A stretch of 23,587 nt of DNA. Origin: Chara braunii. Its lineage: Eukaryota; Streptophyta; Charophyceae; Charales; Characeae. This document shows positions 1-10,453 of this stretch, in pieces (position 1 is the stretch's first letter; each line of letters opens with the position of its first letter). The position numbers and the translations under genes were made by a program. The notes beneath the pieces are model-generated. The model worked only from the letters and a program-made list of their open reading frames with translations. It did no database searches and was not told where the DNA came from. Location: NCBI GenBank assembly GCA_003427395.1, contig BFEA01000551.1, forward strand, positions 906,096-929,682. Direction: 5' to 3'.

Positions 1-99
1 GGACAACTGGTAACATAGTTTTTTTTTTTGTTTTTTTTTTTTTTTTTAGGGGGGGGGGGGCTGACAATTATCTCACGAAACCCGGTAAAGAATTGCTAA
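1..99. repeat. Homopolymer T tract followed by a G12 run
   Basis: A nearly pure T tract (about 20-47) is followed directly by twelve G residues (49-60), then unique sequence up to the first MITE. No coding potential is seen. Such runs are prone to assembly error, so the exact length is uncertain. Confidence 0.8.
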
Positions 100-202
100 G
101 GGCCTCTCTGCACTACTCCCCACATGCACAATAAACAAAAAATACGGCGGTGCATCTTTCCATATTCTAGCGGAAGATTTGAAGAGTAGTGCAGCGCGAC
201 CC
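100..202. mobile_element. Harbinger/Tourist-like MITE, copy 1
   Basis: This 103-bp non-coding element has terminal inverted repeats: it starts GGGCCTCTCTGCACTACTC and ends with the approximate reverse complement (gagtagtgcagcgcgaccc). A perfect TAA duplication flanks it (97-99 and 203-205). The interior shares the block catgcacaa-acaa...ggtgcatct...tagcg with the copies at 233, 16849 and 17631. A 3-bp TAA duplication with GGG...CCC ends is typical of PIF/Harbinger-derived Tourist MITEs. The superfamily is inferred, since no transposase is in the window. Confidence 0.8.
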
Positions 203-232
203 TAATTCAAAACTTGAAAATATAACACCAAT

Positions 233-356
233 GGGTCTCGCACAACAACTCTCTTAACATGCACAAAAGACAACAATCATGGTGGTGTATCTTTTTATGT
301 TTTAGTGAAATATTCACTCTCATTTTACGCATTTTGAGCATAGTGGAGCGAGACCC
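233..356. mobile_element. Harbinger/Tourist-like MITE, copy 2
   Basis: This is a 124-bp member of the same family. It starts GGGTCTCGCACAACAACTC and ends GAGCATAGTGGAGCGAGACCC, with a perfect AAT duplication at 230-232 and 357-359. Its interior (catgcacaaaagacaacaat...attcactctcatttt) matches copies 3 and 4. It lies 30 bp from copy 1 and about 50 bp upstream of the plus-strand retroelement. Confidence 0.8.
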
Positions 357-405
357 AATGAAATGAAAATCTTTACCTGTGAACAAATGGTTTGTGAAGT
401 TAAGA

Positions 406-706
406 CATGATTGATGACGATATGGGCATGACGCTCAGTTTTGGTCCGGCCCGATAGAATGTGTGTTTACGTATTTTTTTAATGATCCCTGTCCCCGCTG
501 CGTTCACGGGTTTATGATGATCTGACGTGTCGTTTGTCTGGATGGTTGACTTATTGAGTTTATCGTGTCGGTCTTTGTCGTCTATGGATGAAGGTCTTTT
601 GTATCACCTTCGTTGAGATGATTGATGAAACTTGTTGGTCTTTGTGTTGATTAAGACCTAGGAATAATGTATCTGTTTTGATGGATGTACGAGCATGCTC
701 ACTACC
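406..706 (+). repeat. Left pseudo-LTR of the plus-strand Penelope-like element
   Basis: This 301-bp segment is repeated in the same orientation at 11190-11460. Shared stretches include ttttggtccg, cccgctgcgttc, tttatgatgatctgacgtgt, tctatggatgaaggtctt and catgctcactacc. The left copy has about 30 extra bases (about 650-680) missing from the right. There are no TG...CA ends. Direct terminal repeats of this kind (pLTRs) are known for Penelope-like elements. The divergence fits an old insertion. Confidence 0.8.
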
Positions 707-878
707 ATCCTTCTGACGTAGTAACCCCCGTAGAAATAAGACTACAAGAGTGTGACTTGTTTACTAATGAATGCATTGTCTTTGTTTTTCTTCGGCGCTT
801 TCCCACCTTGTTTTTATCTTTCGCATTTAGATAAGTTGTAGGTTTCTCTTGTGTCACTTGCATCCTTTACTGAGCGAT
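707..878 (+). other. Leader between pseudo-LTR and ORF1 of the plus-strand element
   Basis: This T-rich non-coding leader of about 170 bases precedes the first ATG of ORF1 at 879. The minus-strand element has a leader of the same size (15970-16141). No promoter motif is evident. Confidence 0.5.
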
Positions 879-2310
879 ATGGTTGCCCAGGCTCTGAGGA
901 CGTGTTTTACTTGCGACTCCCCTCTTCACTTTTTCCAGGAGTGCCCGTGGTGGACGGGGGTATATAGGTCACCAGCTTCGAAGGCTAATGCGATTTCTAC
1001 AGAGACTTCACTCCTGGCACTGCCAACTCCTGTGCAGACTGCTTCTTCGACGAATGCGCAAAACTACCAGCCGACCAACCGATAACCTCCAGAGGATATC
1101 AGACAGGAGGTCAACCCAAACCAGGTTGGTGGGTTCGAAACCACGAGCGGTTGGACAAGTGCTATAGTAGTCATGTGGTGGATAACGAAGAGGAAAAACG
1201 GAAACGAAAGGAAGAGGAGGAGAAAGCAAGGAAGGAAAAAGAAGAATAAAAAAAATAATTAAAGTAGAAAAAAAAAAAAAGAATTGTTTGAATCGGAGAT
1301 GGTGGCAAGGATTGATAAGAAGTTGGACATGGTCTGCCGTTCATTAAAGAGCGGCAAGGCTAATGAGGAAGGTAGTCAGAAGAATAGCGAGGTTCTATGG
1401 TTGAAGATGGAGAACGAGGATTTACGACGATCTCTTATCGGGGATGACGAAACGGAGAGGATCGTAAGGTTGTAGAGAGAGATTGTTGAGCTTAAGAAGC
1501 AGATAACACAAAAGAAGACTAGTGAAGATGAAATTCTGGCGATCAAGCATGTGATTGAGCAGCTACGAAGTACGACAGGCACCAGAGCGAACATGGAGCA
1601 GGAGCTTGCCCAGTTAAGGAGTGAAGTCATTGTACTAGGATGTCAGAGTGAGAGAGCGATGAATGAGGCGCTGTTGTGGAAGGATGAGGCTCTTAGACCA
1701 GGAAATAAAAGAGTTAATATTAGAGTTCACACTCCTGAAGGAGGCGTACGTGGCACCCCGAAACCTCGTTGAACGAACATCTCGAGAGAAGGTGAAACAT
1801 GGAAGGAAAAATACAAGAAATTACAGAATCTAAGGAGATCCGACTTTGTTGAGGTTGAAATGCTCAACAAAAAGAGGGCATACGCAGAGATGGAGGTAGT
1901 GAATCTCCAAAAACAAATGAGCAAATGGACGGCGAAGGAAGGGGAGGCAGGACCATATATGTGTGGAACGAATCTAAAGGATAAGTTGGAGGTTGTGGCG
2001 GTGAGATCGGCATGGAAAGAAAAGAAGGCAACATCGAATCATGATGGAGTGAAAACGATGGTCAATCGGACGACCTTTGTGGAAGCACAGAAGAAATAGC
2101 TAAGATAGGACTCGAACCACTATGCAAGGAGGCAAGGATAAAATTGGGAAAGGCATAAAAGACTATTTGTGAGGTGAGAGAGTATCGAGCAAAGAAGACT
2201 TTTGAAAGTGCGGGCAAGGAGGATGCCGAGGATATCGTCGAGGTTGAGTCTTCACAAGATAAAGAGGAGGACGCTACTAGCCGTGGTGAACCCTCGGTAA
2301 AGTTTTAGGA
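879..2310 (+). pseudogene. Gag-like ORF1 remnant (zinc knuckle and coiled coil) of the plus-strand PLE
   Basis: The first ATG (879) opens a frame with a perfect CCHC zinc knuckle at residues 9-22 (CFTCDSPLHFFQEC; C9, C12, H17, C22). The minus-strand ORF1 has its knuckle at exactly the same distance from its Met, which supports this start. The frame stops at 1083. Lys/Glu-rich heptad-like pieces then continue in shifted frames (1284-1475, 1551-1772, 1860-2096), matching the long coiled coil of the other copy. A piece reading LEPLCKEARIKLGKA (about 2113-2157) matches the SAP-like tail LEVLCKDEGIDYGG of the minus copy. An acidic tail ends near 2310. At least four lesions are present. By analogy the role would be RNA binding and RNP assembly. 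Confidence 0.7.
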
Positions 2311-2600
2311 TATACCCCGAATGCGGCCTATTTATGGTCTCTTGCGAACTGGTGTAGAGCACATAGGGTTGATAAGTCTTATTCAACTTCAAGTCGAAGT
2401 TCTGATGGTGAGGCTGGTTCTTCTTTGGTGTCGCTCTTCCTTCTTTGGATGTTGTTCCATCTCATAAGGTGATCCTTCCTACGTTGAAGTCTATTTCTTT
2501 TGCTCACTCTTGGGATATGTCATCTTCTGTGCGATGAGTAGGGAACGAGGTTGGACTGTTATATTCAGAACAATGCCTTTAAATTAATGGTTTTTTCTGA
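2311..2600 (+). other. Region between ORF1 and ORF2 remnants, no gene seen
   Basis: About 290 bases contain stops in all forward frames and no recognisable domain. By position it corresponds to the short ORF1/ORF2 junction of the minus copy, but it is longer and too decayed to align by eye. Confidence 0.5.
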
Positions 2601-4981
2601 CTAACTGTAATAAGATTGATTATTGGGGACCAGATACCTTGGGCGATCAAGTTGAAGGGCTATGTCTTTGATCTCTTGTTAGGGAACTTTGACCTGGAAG
2701 TGTGTAATCGGCCGCTTGTCTATGCTCTTGTTTCCCCATGGGTGCGCCATATGCACATGGGTTTGACATGTCGCTCTCTCCCAACTAGATGGATGAAGAA
2801 TATCTACAGATCCGACAACGAGAAGGTCGTGGATGAAGGAAAAAGGAACCATTGGTTGTATGCGTGGTTGCGGTGTTGTGGAATTGGGAAGTATGTGGAG
2901 ATCTCTTTGTTTGCATGTCAGGTGGAGGATCTGCTTGACTTGGAGCGAAGTATTCTCCGACTTATGAGCCACATCTGAACAGTTGAGATAAGGTAAGTAA
3001 CAATAAGCGGAGAAGATTGGGGAAATGAGAGCGGGTAAAGAAAGGAGGAAGGAAGGAGGAGAGGTTGTGTGAAAAGGGTATGGACACGCACCTCATTTTT
3101 CACTTTACAGTGGGAGTTACCTCACCGTTTATTTCTCGTATATTTGACTTTTATACCAATAACGGAATCTCGTTTGTCGTAATTGCTTGTTCTGGTGGGA
3201 GTAGGTGTGGGCAGAGAAGCGGAAGGTGGTGAGGCGCAAGTATGGCTCATCTGTGATTCGCTTTGGTGATGATGTTGACTTACTGAGGAAATGCAAGGGT
3301 GTGTTTGTTCTAGGGAAGTGCATTGAGATTTCTTCTATCGTCCTATTTTGTGCAAATATCTAGTCCTAAAACCGACACTGGCTGGGTTATTGCAAATTCA
3401 TCGTCTCGTAAAAAATTGACGAATTGAGATCTCTCGACACTTATTGCTTCCTTTTCTGTTGTGCATAGTTCTTCCGAAAATTGATCTCGGTATTCTCTAA
3501 GATTGATTGTCTTGGGGGCTATTAGAAGAACTTATGGGATTAATGTTAGAAGGAGGCTGATTGTACGGGTTACGTATGATGAAAGACTCAATAAGCCCGG
3601 GATTAGGGATCTATGAGCCAGGATGATTATGAAAACAGAGTTGTTAAGTGAGTGGATGAAGATGGTGGTCAGATGCATGAGAGTGGTCTGATTGAAGAAT
3701 AAGAGTGTGCGAGATTGACTGTTTGATTTTAGGGCAGCGTCGAGGAAAAAGTGTAGGATTTGTTTTTGTGAGTCGTCGAGTGAGGAGTTTCCACGAGAAG
3801 GAGAACGTGTATGCTTCCGACTGAAAGATTTTATGGATGCTCCAGGGTGGATTGTAATAATAAAAACAAGTTGCGTTCATCCAAGTATAATGTGACGAAG
3901 CTCCTAGAAAAACAACTTGCTGATTCTCTGAAGTCTTTGGACTTTGATGTTTCTGCCGTTTCAAGCGATGACCTCATGGGGTGCATTCGGGAGGCGCGTG
4001 TTCGAGAAGGGAATCCTTGTTGCGTGGAAAATGTGTTGATATGGAAGAAGAGGTTGGATGGAATGGTGAAAGTGCCTATCGACCACAACCTAGGAGATAC
4101 GAGGAAGGGATGGATAAACCATTTCTAAGAAATCCGCGTTTCCGAATGATGGATGAGGACGAAGAAGGAATGTTGAGGAAGTTAGAAGAGGAGTATAAGT
4201 GGTCAGGGTTTGTCAAGCTTGTTGGTTGGGATAAGAAGGGTAAAATGGGGTGGCATATTTTATGCCTAAACACAAGGACATTCAGAAGTGGAGACCTATA
4301 TGTCATTCCTTTTCAGATTGTAGTGTTCGTGCATGTAGGGAGGTCTCTAAGGTGGTAAATCAGATGGTGTGGGATCTCCCTAAGTAATCGCATTTTAATT
4401 GGAAGAGTATGAACTTGCCTATGGAAGCTCTCAAGGAGGTGAATAAGGAACAAAGAAAGGAGGAGGGTTGGGTTACAGTGGCGTATGATATTAAAGAAAT
4501 GTTTTGTAACCTTCCTCATTGCTCGATCATGAGAGTTGTTGAATGGGCTATAAACTTTTGGTTGTCCAATGATGTGAAAGAGGTTTTGGTTAAGAAACGA
4601 AAAAAATGGGCAAAAATACTGAAAGGGAAAGTGCAGGAAGGGTGGGTGAAGGTGAATTTTAAGGTTGTCAAGGATTTTGCGAGTTTTGACCTCATGAATA
4701 CGTTTGTGGTTGCTGGCTGTAGGATCCTGGAACAAGTGGTTGGCATCGCGATAGGGAAGTCGTCCAGTTCGGCAGTTGCATGCTTATTGTGTGCCCATGC
4801 GAAATTCTCTTTTCTGATGACTTTAGGAGTTGATCGTAATCTAGTGCATGAAATTCGCTTGATTGATGATATCTTCATATTCATCAAGGTTTGAAAGGGT
4901 GATGAAGGATCGTTAAGAAAGGTTGAAGACATTTTATTAAAGTTTGATAGTTGTTATGATCGAAATCTGACTTTAGAATGT
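2601..4981 (+). pseudogene. ORF2 remnant, 5' part: GIY-YIG endonuclease, linker and RT up to motif D
   Basis: The endonuclease lies at about 2700-2966. It retains VYALVSPW, the Arg of TRW, NHWLYAWLRCCG and LERSILRL, but the second signature Tyr is His (HMG against YVG in the other copy), which should inactivate it. The linker is traceable through RKYGSSV (about 3225), VRVTYDERLNKPGIRDL (about 3565-3617) and VKVPIDHN (about 4067). RT blocks follow in order: MPKHKDIQKWRPICHS (about 4262), motif A YDIKEMF (about 4485), motif B VGIAIGKSSSS (about 4738) and motif C RLIDDIF (about 4857). The catalytic Asp residues remain, but stops and frameshifts break the frame repeatedly. Homology ends abruptly at 4981 and resumes at 10454. 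Confidence 0.8.
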
Positions 4982-4985
4982 ACGA

Positions 4986-5457
4986 TGTCGAGCGCATCGG
5001 CTCCCACCTTTTTGCAAGGTGCGAGATTCCTCCCGACTATGTCATGCAGGAGTAAAACATAAATAAAAACAGAGGCAACTCGGGAACGACGCAAAGTATC
5101 ACGCGAGCCACCGAGACGAATGCGGTCTCGTCGTCCGTTCGTCGCTCTAACCGGGTGCACCAACTATACATCCCACCGTCTCCTACGACAGGATAGGTTT
5201 CCGCGGGGCGTAAGCTTTCCTTCCCTAAGGGGCATTCACCACCCTTAGGGGCGTATCCCTACCGAACTACTGACCCACGTGCGAAAGCTTTTAAAGACAA
5301 TTGCAGAGGTAGGTCATCCGATGGTGTTTGCTCGTTCGCCGTAGTATAGATACGCTTGGTTAACGCCAAGTGGACCCGAGCATCATCCTTTCCTTAGGAC
5401 GCTGATCTCCTAAGTACGAAGCGGACGCTGGCCGACTAGGACGTCTCAACCAAGCGT
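4986..5457. other. Dyad-rich block at the left end of the insertion, possible structured RNA
   Basis: Several perfect inverted repeats lie close together: CACCTT/AAGGTG (5005-5021), CGAGAC/GTCTCG (5112-5130), CCCTAAGGG/CCCTTAGGG (5223-5250), and ACGCTTGGTT (5352-5361) with AACCAAGCGT (5448-5457). The last pair encloses CTTAGGA/TCCTAAG (5393-5414), giving a nested stem. No protein is encoded and no known RNA family was recognised. Confidence 0.35.
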
Positions 5458-6740
5458 GAAACTCAAACTTAATCCTAATCCCCTGACACACAGTCAAAAG
5501 AAAGTTATAACAACCACAAATAATTACATCAAAAGAAATCAAACTGAGTTAATAAGCAGGTATATCCAATTTGAAATGATAACTAGCAGAATCCGAATCA
5601 TCATTTGGTACATTCAAACACACGATCGAAACAAAATCCGACCACCTCAGGTCGAACTTGATAAATACAAAAAAATCGTACAATTGCCAACGAGAAGTTG
5701 ATTTTCGACAATAACATCGATACAGCCGAAAAAGTAGTTGGACAATCTCAATTTTGACTTGATGAGACGCGCTGCCAAAGTTATTCATTTCACCATGCCG
5801 TTGACCTAAAATTAGGAACGCACACACCCGTCTCCATACATTCTCAATCTTTTTCGATGACAGTCTGCTTTACGGATAATTCATCATCAGGTGCATGGCT
5901 TAAAGTGTTGTATGCCTCTCCCTCTAGGAAATGGTATGGGTACTCCTCCTCCTTGCCCGAGCAAACAAGACTCAGATCTCAGAAGTCGGGCCGTCTCTAC
6001 CAAATCGACAAAGTACCCCCCCGTAAAACGGTCCACTCTAGGTCAATAATAGAGCTGACTCCTGAAGCAACGAACCCCCGCCTCAGATGCTTCTAAAGAA
6101 AAAAAATGCGTGCACTACAAGTTACTTTCAATTATTCTCTTTTCTCCTTACGCTCAAGGTAAGTTAGACGAAAAAAAGAGTCAGAGGTGATAGAGAATGA
6201 GAATCATTTGGATATATATAGGTAGATAAGGTCATTCGGGATAGAATGAATCAATCCTTGGGAAAAGACTAAGTTCATTTCACCTTATCTGCTTTATTTC
6301 AATCGAATTCATTTTAAAGTGCATACATAATTAACGTTTTTCAAAATAACGAATCCCTTTTGACGTGCAGGTAGGTGAGAAGTTCAAAGAAGATAATCCT
6401 TTTCCCGTTTCTCCAATAGGTAAATCAAAATTTTTTTTTCAAACATCCTTCTACCTACCTGCATATCACGCAAAGAAAACAAGTTCAAAAGAAATCAGTA
6501 CAATTTCATACTCTAGTCAGACCTTTCTCATTCACATGCATGACTCACACAACTTTCCTCTACCTTTTCTTTAAAACATTCAAAACAAACCGGGTCAAGC
6601 AAAGTGTGGGTTCACGTAGGTGTGAAGAGAATCTGAGTCGTTCAACTGACCGACTGACCTTGAGTGAATTTCGATTCGTCTCACTCAAGAAAGCTGAATC
6701 ATATCTCAATCAAATAAAAGATATTCGTCGTTGACGCCAA
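5458..6740. other. AT-rich stretch of the insertion, no gene recognised
   Basis: Only short, unrelated frames occur here. A TATATATA box (about 6211-6221) sits in an AT-rich neighbourhood and could be a promoter on either strand, but no transcript start or downstream gene can be supported. No tandem repeat or long inverted repeat was noticed. Confidence 0.4.
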
Positions 6741-7330
6741 AAGTATACGGTTCACAACTCCACAACCCGTTGTCGTTCCATTGAACGACGTCCGCCTCTC
6801 TCTTCAAATACCCAAATAAGCAATGGTTCGGCTTATTGAGAGGACTCAAGTCGGATAACCCTCTAGAAGGGTGCTCCCATGATCAAGTCTCACATGGTCC
6901 CAACGTTCTGGACAGTCCCAACGCAGTCCCATTGCACCACAACCTCCCAGACTGTCCCAACACCATACTACCAACTTCACTATGTCATCCAAGGATCCTC
7001 CCCAACCAACCGCAAGCCCATATCGCCTCAAATCACCCTGCCCGCTTACAATAGTCATGCCATCATGCCAGTCCCGATCTCAAAATCAGTCCCACATGGT
7101 TCCAAAATGGTCCCAGACGGTCCCATGCTACCACCGCAGCGCTGGATGGTCCCAAACTCGAATCCCGCTTGCTCCACATGCCGTAAATAAATAAAGGTGA
7201 CCCTAGCTGAAAACCGCATGTACCGCACTCTAATAGCCAACGTCGCACACATTCACTCCGCACTCTCTTCATGTTGTCGGTCCACGCACCACTGCACAGT
7301 CCCAAAATATGCATCAGTGCCACAAAACAA
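6741..7330. repeat. GTCCCA-rich block of the insertion
   Basis: The hexamer GTCCCA occurs nine times within about 410 bases (starting 6897, 6915, 6926, 6954, 7089, 7110, 7120, 7149 and 7299), all on this strand. The hairpin GTCGTTC-CATT-GAACGAC lies at 6772-6789. No coding region is supported. Confidence 0.5.
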
Positions 7331-8110
7331 GTAACGGCGGACCACCACTCGTCGCTCCATCAACCGGTACCATGGATGCCCCGCAGCACCACCGTCAGAT
7401 CACACACAAAAAAAACCCTTCACTGTAACGTAAAAGATCCACAATATTTTCCCTCACAAAGTGTCGTCGACGTGCCGCCAACCGGACAACATAACCCCAA
7501 CGAAATAATATTGTTGTTGTTGGGCAGCACCTCCTACCAGAAATTAGTGTCGTGGCCGTGCCGTAATTTCGGCAGCATAACTGCCCCCTTGAATAAGTCG
7601 CCGTTGTCGTGCCGCCAAACGGACAACACCTCTCCTCGGTCACATTAAAAAAAAATATCCACGCCGCGCGGCAAATCCGACAGCACATCCCCACTAAAAT
7701 AGGTGCCGCTTGTCGCACCGTCCGGACCCTTACACAGCCCGTCGGCCACAACACCAACGCAGGGGCGAGGTTGTGAGCCTCCAACCCTTGGCTATGGCTG
7801 CACTAGTCTGTCCTCCTCCAACAACGTCTGCCCTTCAACTTGCAGACCTCTAGTATCTCCACCAGCACACCATCGTTTCCGCGGCACTAGTCTCAGACGC
7901 AGCCTAGCGGCCACAACACCAAGTGTCGAGGAGACTATAAGTTCTAGCCTCCAAGCTATAGTTGCCGCATGTCTCTCCCCCACGTGCTCCTACAGACCTC
8001 CAACACTTTGCCAACACTCCCTCACTCCGGCAACACCGCCCCACAGTAGCAGCCAGCCAGCATTCACTCAAGTGAATGGCCTAGCAGCACTGCCACAAGT
8101 GTGAGGCTGC
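7331..8110. repeat. C-rich block with degenerate CGTGCCGCCAAACGGACAAC-type repeats, no gene
   Basis: Related short words recur around 7467 (gtgccgccaaccggacaac), 7556 (gtgccgtaatttcggcagc), 7608 (gtgccgccaaacggacaac), 7666 and 7711, suggesting an old degenerate repeat. The rest is C-rich, with frequent cctccaac words (about 7776-8010). Open frames here show low complexity without domains and are treated as non-coding. Confidence 0.4.
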
Positions 8111-9930
8111 TGGGTGAAGTGCTGACTTTTATAGCTTGCCGAAGGCATGTGGGCAGCTGCTTTGCCCACAGCCAGACAAAATCCCTTGGTGCTCCTGGCC
8201 CTTGATCTAAATTAACGACCAGAAGCTTGATGCCTTGGTTTTCTCCTAGGGGAACCGAGGTCATCAATTCCCGAAAGCATTTGGCCCTCCCTGCAGGCCA
8301 CATGCTCCAGGAAATGGTTGTACCCAACCATTTACCACAACCTGTTCAAAATGAACAGTTGCAGTCTTTTCCCCCTGCTAGAATCTTCCATCTCCTGTAT
8401 CTATCCCAAGCTCGCGGCCACGTACGTGGCCGTTTCTTATTTCTTCTTCCTTTCTTTTCTTTCGTTCTTTCTTTTTCTTTCTTTTTACTTCTTTCTAACC
8501 CCTCGTTTTCCTTGTGAGTGTGTGGGGGGGGGGGCAGCCTGTCATTCAAAATGAACAGGCGCCCCATCCTCGCAGTCGTTTCACAGAGTCGAGCTAATGT
8601 CAAGCTCAACTGGGCTTATTTCCCACCCCGTGTCCCCATATGCTATTGTGCGTCTGTATCTGGGGTATTAAGAACTCGAAATCCAGGTGCTTCCTCACTA
8701 GTCGCAGCCCGTTTTCCTCAAACGAACTAGCGCGGCTTGTGACAAAAGAACACAAAAAGAGAAAAAAAAAAAGAAATGAAAAGAAAAGGAAAAAAAAAAC
8801 TACCTGAAATCCCGAATGCCTCTCAGATGAACAGGCGCAGTCACATCTGATTGCTTGCCTATTGGAGATGAATCCTCCACCAGAACGTGGAAAGATACTA
8901 TGTCATATGCCTTGCCCTTTGGGCATGTAGGGAGAGGGAGTAACCGAAGTGAAGAGGTGTCCGTTGCTTACCAACGGGGCTCTTTCCCATGCGAAATGGG
9001 GCCCACTCAAACTTATGCAGAGTGTCCCTTGTAACTCCAGTACAAGGCCCCAAAAACCCACACCCGGATGTAGCCGCACTAATGCGGCAGATTCATTCGA
9101 TTTTGCCCATCCTATTAATGGGTTGTCGAGGCTTAGCCTCCTGATGAGTTGGTGGAAGTCCGACGAAACAGTCTGGCACAGTCATACTTTTTTTTTTTCT
9201 ACTATGACCCATTCATCTGAAATGAACGGGGGTTCGATACACCTAAAGGAAATAAGAAAAAGAAAGAAAAAGAAAAAGAAAAAAAAAATCTAATCGAAAT
9301 CTCAGAAAAAAAAAATAAAAATCTAAAAAAAAATCTGAATTGAAATTAAATAAAAATAAAAATAAAATAAAAAAATGAAAAAACACCAAACGAACTGAGT
9401 CTTACCTCGTTGCTGAACAGTTGTCCGTTTCCTTGGGCACTGTCACGCTCACTGGGGCACTTCACTGTGCGCCATATAACACTTCATTCTTAGTTTTAGT
9501 TTAGTTTTTTTTTTTTTTTTTTTGCCCCGTTGGCTTATGCTAACGGTCTTGTTTTGTTCGTGGGAACCCCACGAATTATCGAGATACAAATCCGAGTTCG
9601 ATCCCATTTGGGATCGAAAAACAAATTTGGACCACTTCTCGGTTTATGCGTGTTATCTTTGCGTAGGGGTCATATTTGATCCGCGCGACAAATCTGAACC
9701 GCGCGATCCTTACGATCGAACGGTCAGGATCGACCGCTGCGACAACGTTCGGAGTGGGCAGCTCCAAAAGGAGCTGGCCCAATAGGATGCGTGCAACCGG
9801 GCTTGATCCCGCATCATCCCCGTAACGGTATCTGTTGGGCGAAAGTCTGGTGTCGTAACCTACTGGGCTAGCTCCTATCACGACAGTGATAGGAGCATCT
9901 CTTCTATAAGAAGAGCTTGGCCCTGGTCTT
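8111..9930. repeat. Hairpin island with interspersed polypurine and polypyrimidine tracts
   Basis: The block holds many perfect short inverted repeats with different stem sequences and small loops. They include 8148-8170 (8-bp stem), 8312-8333 (9 bp, loop TACC), 8342-8358 (7 bp), the palindrome CGGCCACGTACGTGGCCG at 8415-8432, 9027-9047 (7 bp), 9073-9088 (6 bp), 9557-9575 (8 bp, loop AAC), 9597-9618 (10 bp, 2-base centre), 9759-9776 (7 bp, loop AAAA), 9871-9896 (11 bp, loop GACA) and 9899-9915 (7 bp). Between them lie a polypyrimidine tract (about 8432-8510), polypurine tracts (about 8749-8803 and 9246-9386) and T18-20 runs. No gene is seen. Confidence 0.6.
9799..9870 (-). repeat. tRNA-like sequence (possible SINE head), minus strand
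   Basis: Read on the minus strand, TAGCCCAGTAGG (9870-9859) fits the Pol III A-box consensus TRGCNNAGYNGG. GGATCAAGCCC (9809-9799) is a weak B-box about 50 bases downstream. No complete cloverleaf can be drawn, so this is more likely a tRNA-derived SINE fragment than a tRNA gene. The 11-bp hairpin at 9871-9896 abuts it upstream. Confidence 0.35.
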
Positions 9931-10449
9931 CCCTCCTGTCTATAGCCTTGCAGGCCATGCCTGCCTGAGGCCTTGCAGGCCCCGCCTGCCTGCCTGTTTT
10001 CCCGTGGATGGCTGCCCATGCACGACTTAGGGGTCACCCAACGGGTAGGTCTCGGCATTGGCCTATCGGCACCCTGGCTCGAAATCAAACCCTGCAGCCC
10101 AAGAAATAGAAAAAAAAATTATATTCCACCCGCGCCGCGGCCCCATACTCGGCGCATCCCTCTTTTTAGCCTACTTAGGCCCTGAATCGGAATAAGTCTA
10201 GCTTTAGCGTTCCCATGTCCGCACGCCTCTGTGACTTCGACAAAAGCGGAGCACTGCCAACTACTGTCGTTACTTTCGGACGCCACAAGCGCCCAGACTA
10301 AAACTCGAAAACTTTTCGTCTCTCAGTCAAAGGTAAGGCCTGAATAAACTTTTGGCAAACGTCAGTCTCATCAAGTCCTTCATTTCAACGCAAAGGTCAT
10401 ACAATGTCCGACGTTTGAAATCCCCAGCAAATACCCTTGTACCCCGACA
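9931..10449. other. Right end of the insertion, no gene
   Basis: The block contains repeated ccttgcaggcc and tgcctgcc words (about 9948-9996), then unique sequence ending CGACA at 10449. Nothing coding or structured was recognised in 10085-10449. Confidence 0.45.
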
Positions 10450-10453
10450 ACGA

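Larger units (their letters stand above)
4986..10449. mobile_element. 5.46-kb non-coding insertion inside the plus-strand RT, class unresolved
   Basis: The plus-strand RT reads to about 4981 and resumes at 10454 (DNWDFLGCVVKVF, matching DNAWDYLSCVIKVF in the minus copy), so this segment arrived later. The tetranucleotide ACGA occurs on both sides (4982-4985 and 10450-10453). The insert begins TGTCG and ends CGACA. TG...CA ends with a 4-bp duplication suggest an LTR-type or other integrase-dependent element. However, the first and last few hundred bases share no visible long repeat, and no gag, pol or transposase reading is seen. It may be a solo or composite insertion, a LARD-like element, or a nest of several. 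The boundaries are well supported; the identity is not. Confidence 0.65.

Noticed and set aside
5857-6096. Plus-strand frame of 79 residues
   Set aside because: No homology is recognised, the context is AT-rich and non-coding, and it lies within the insertion.
7271-8104. Pro/Ser/Thr-rich plus-strand frames
   Set aside because: The C-rich base composition explains them; there is no domain or conserved start.
9799-9870. Functional tRNA gene
   Set aside because: The A-box is good, but the T-arm and anticodon arm do not pair.
9576-10088. Minus-strand frame of 170 residues
   Set aside because: It runs through the hairpin island and the tRNA-like patch; the composition is not protein-like and no motif is present.
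4986-10449. Helitron
   Set aside because: There is no TC start or CTRR end at the junctions, and the site shows a 4-bp duplication, which Helitrons do not make.
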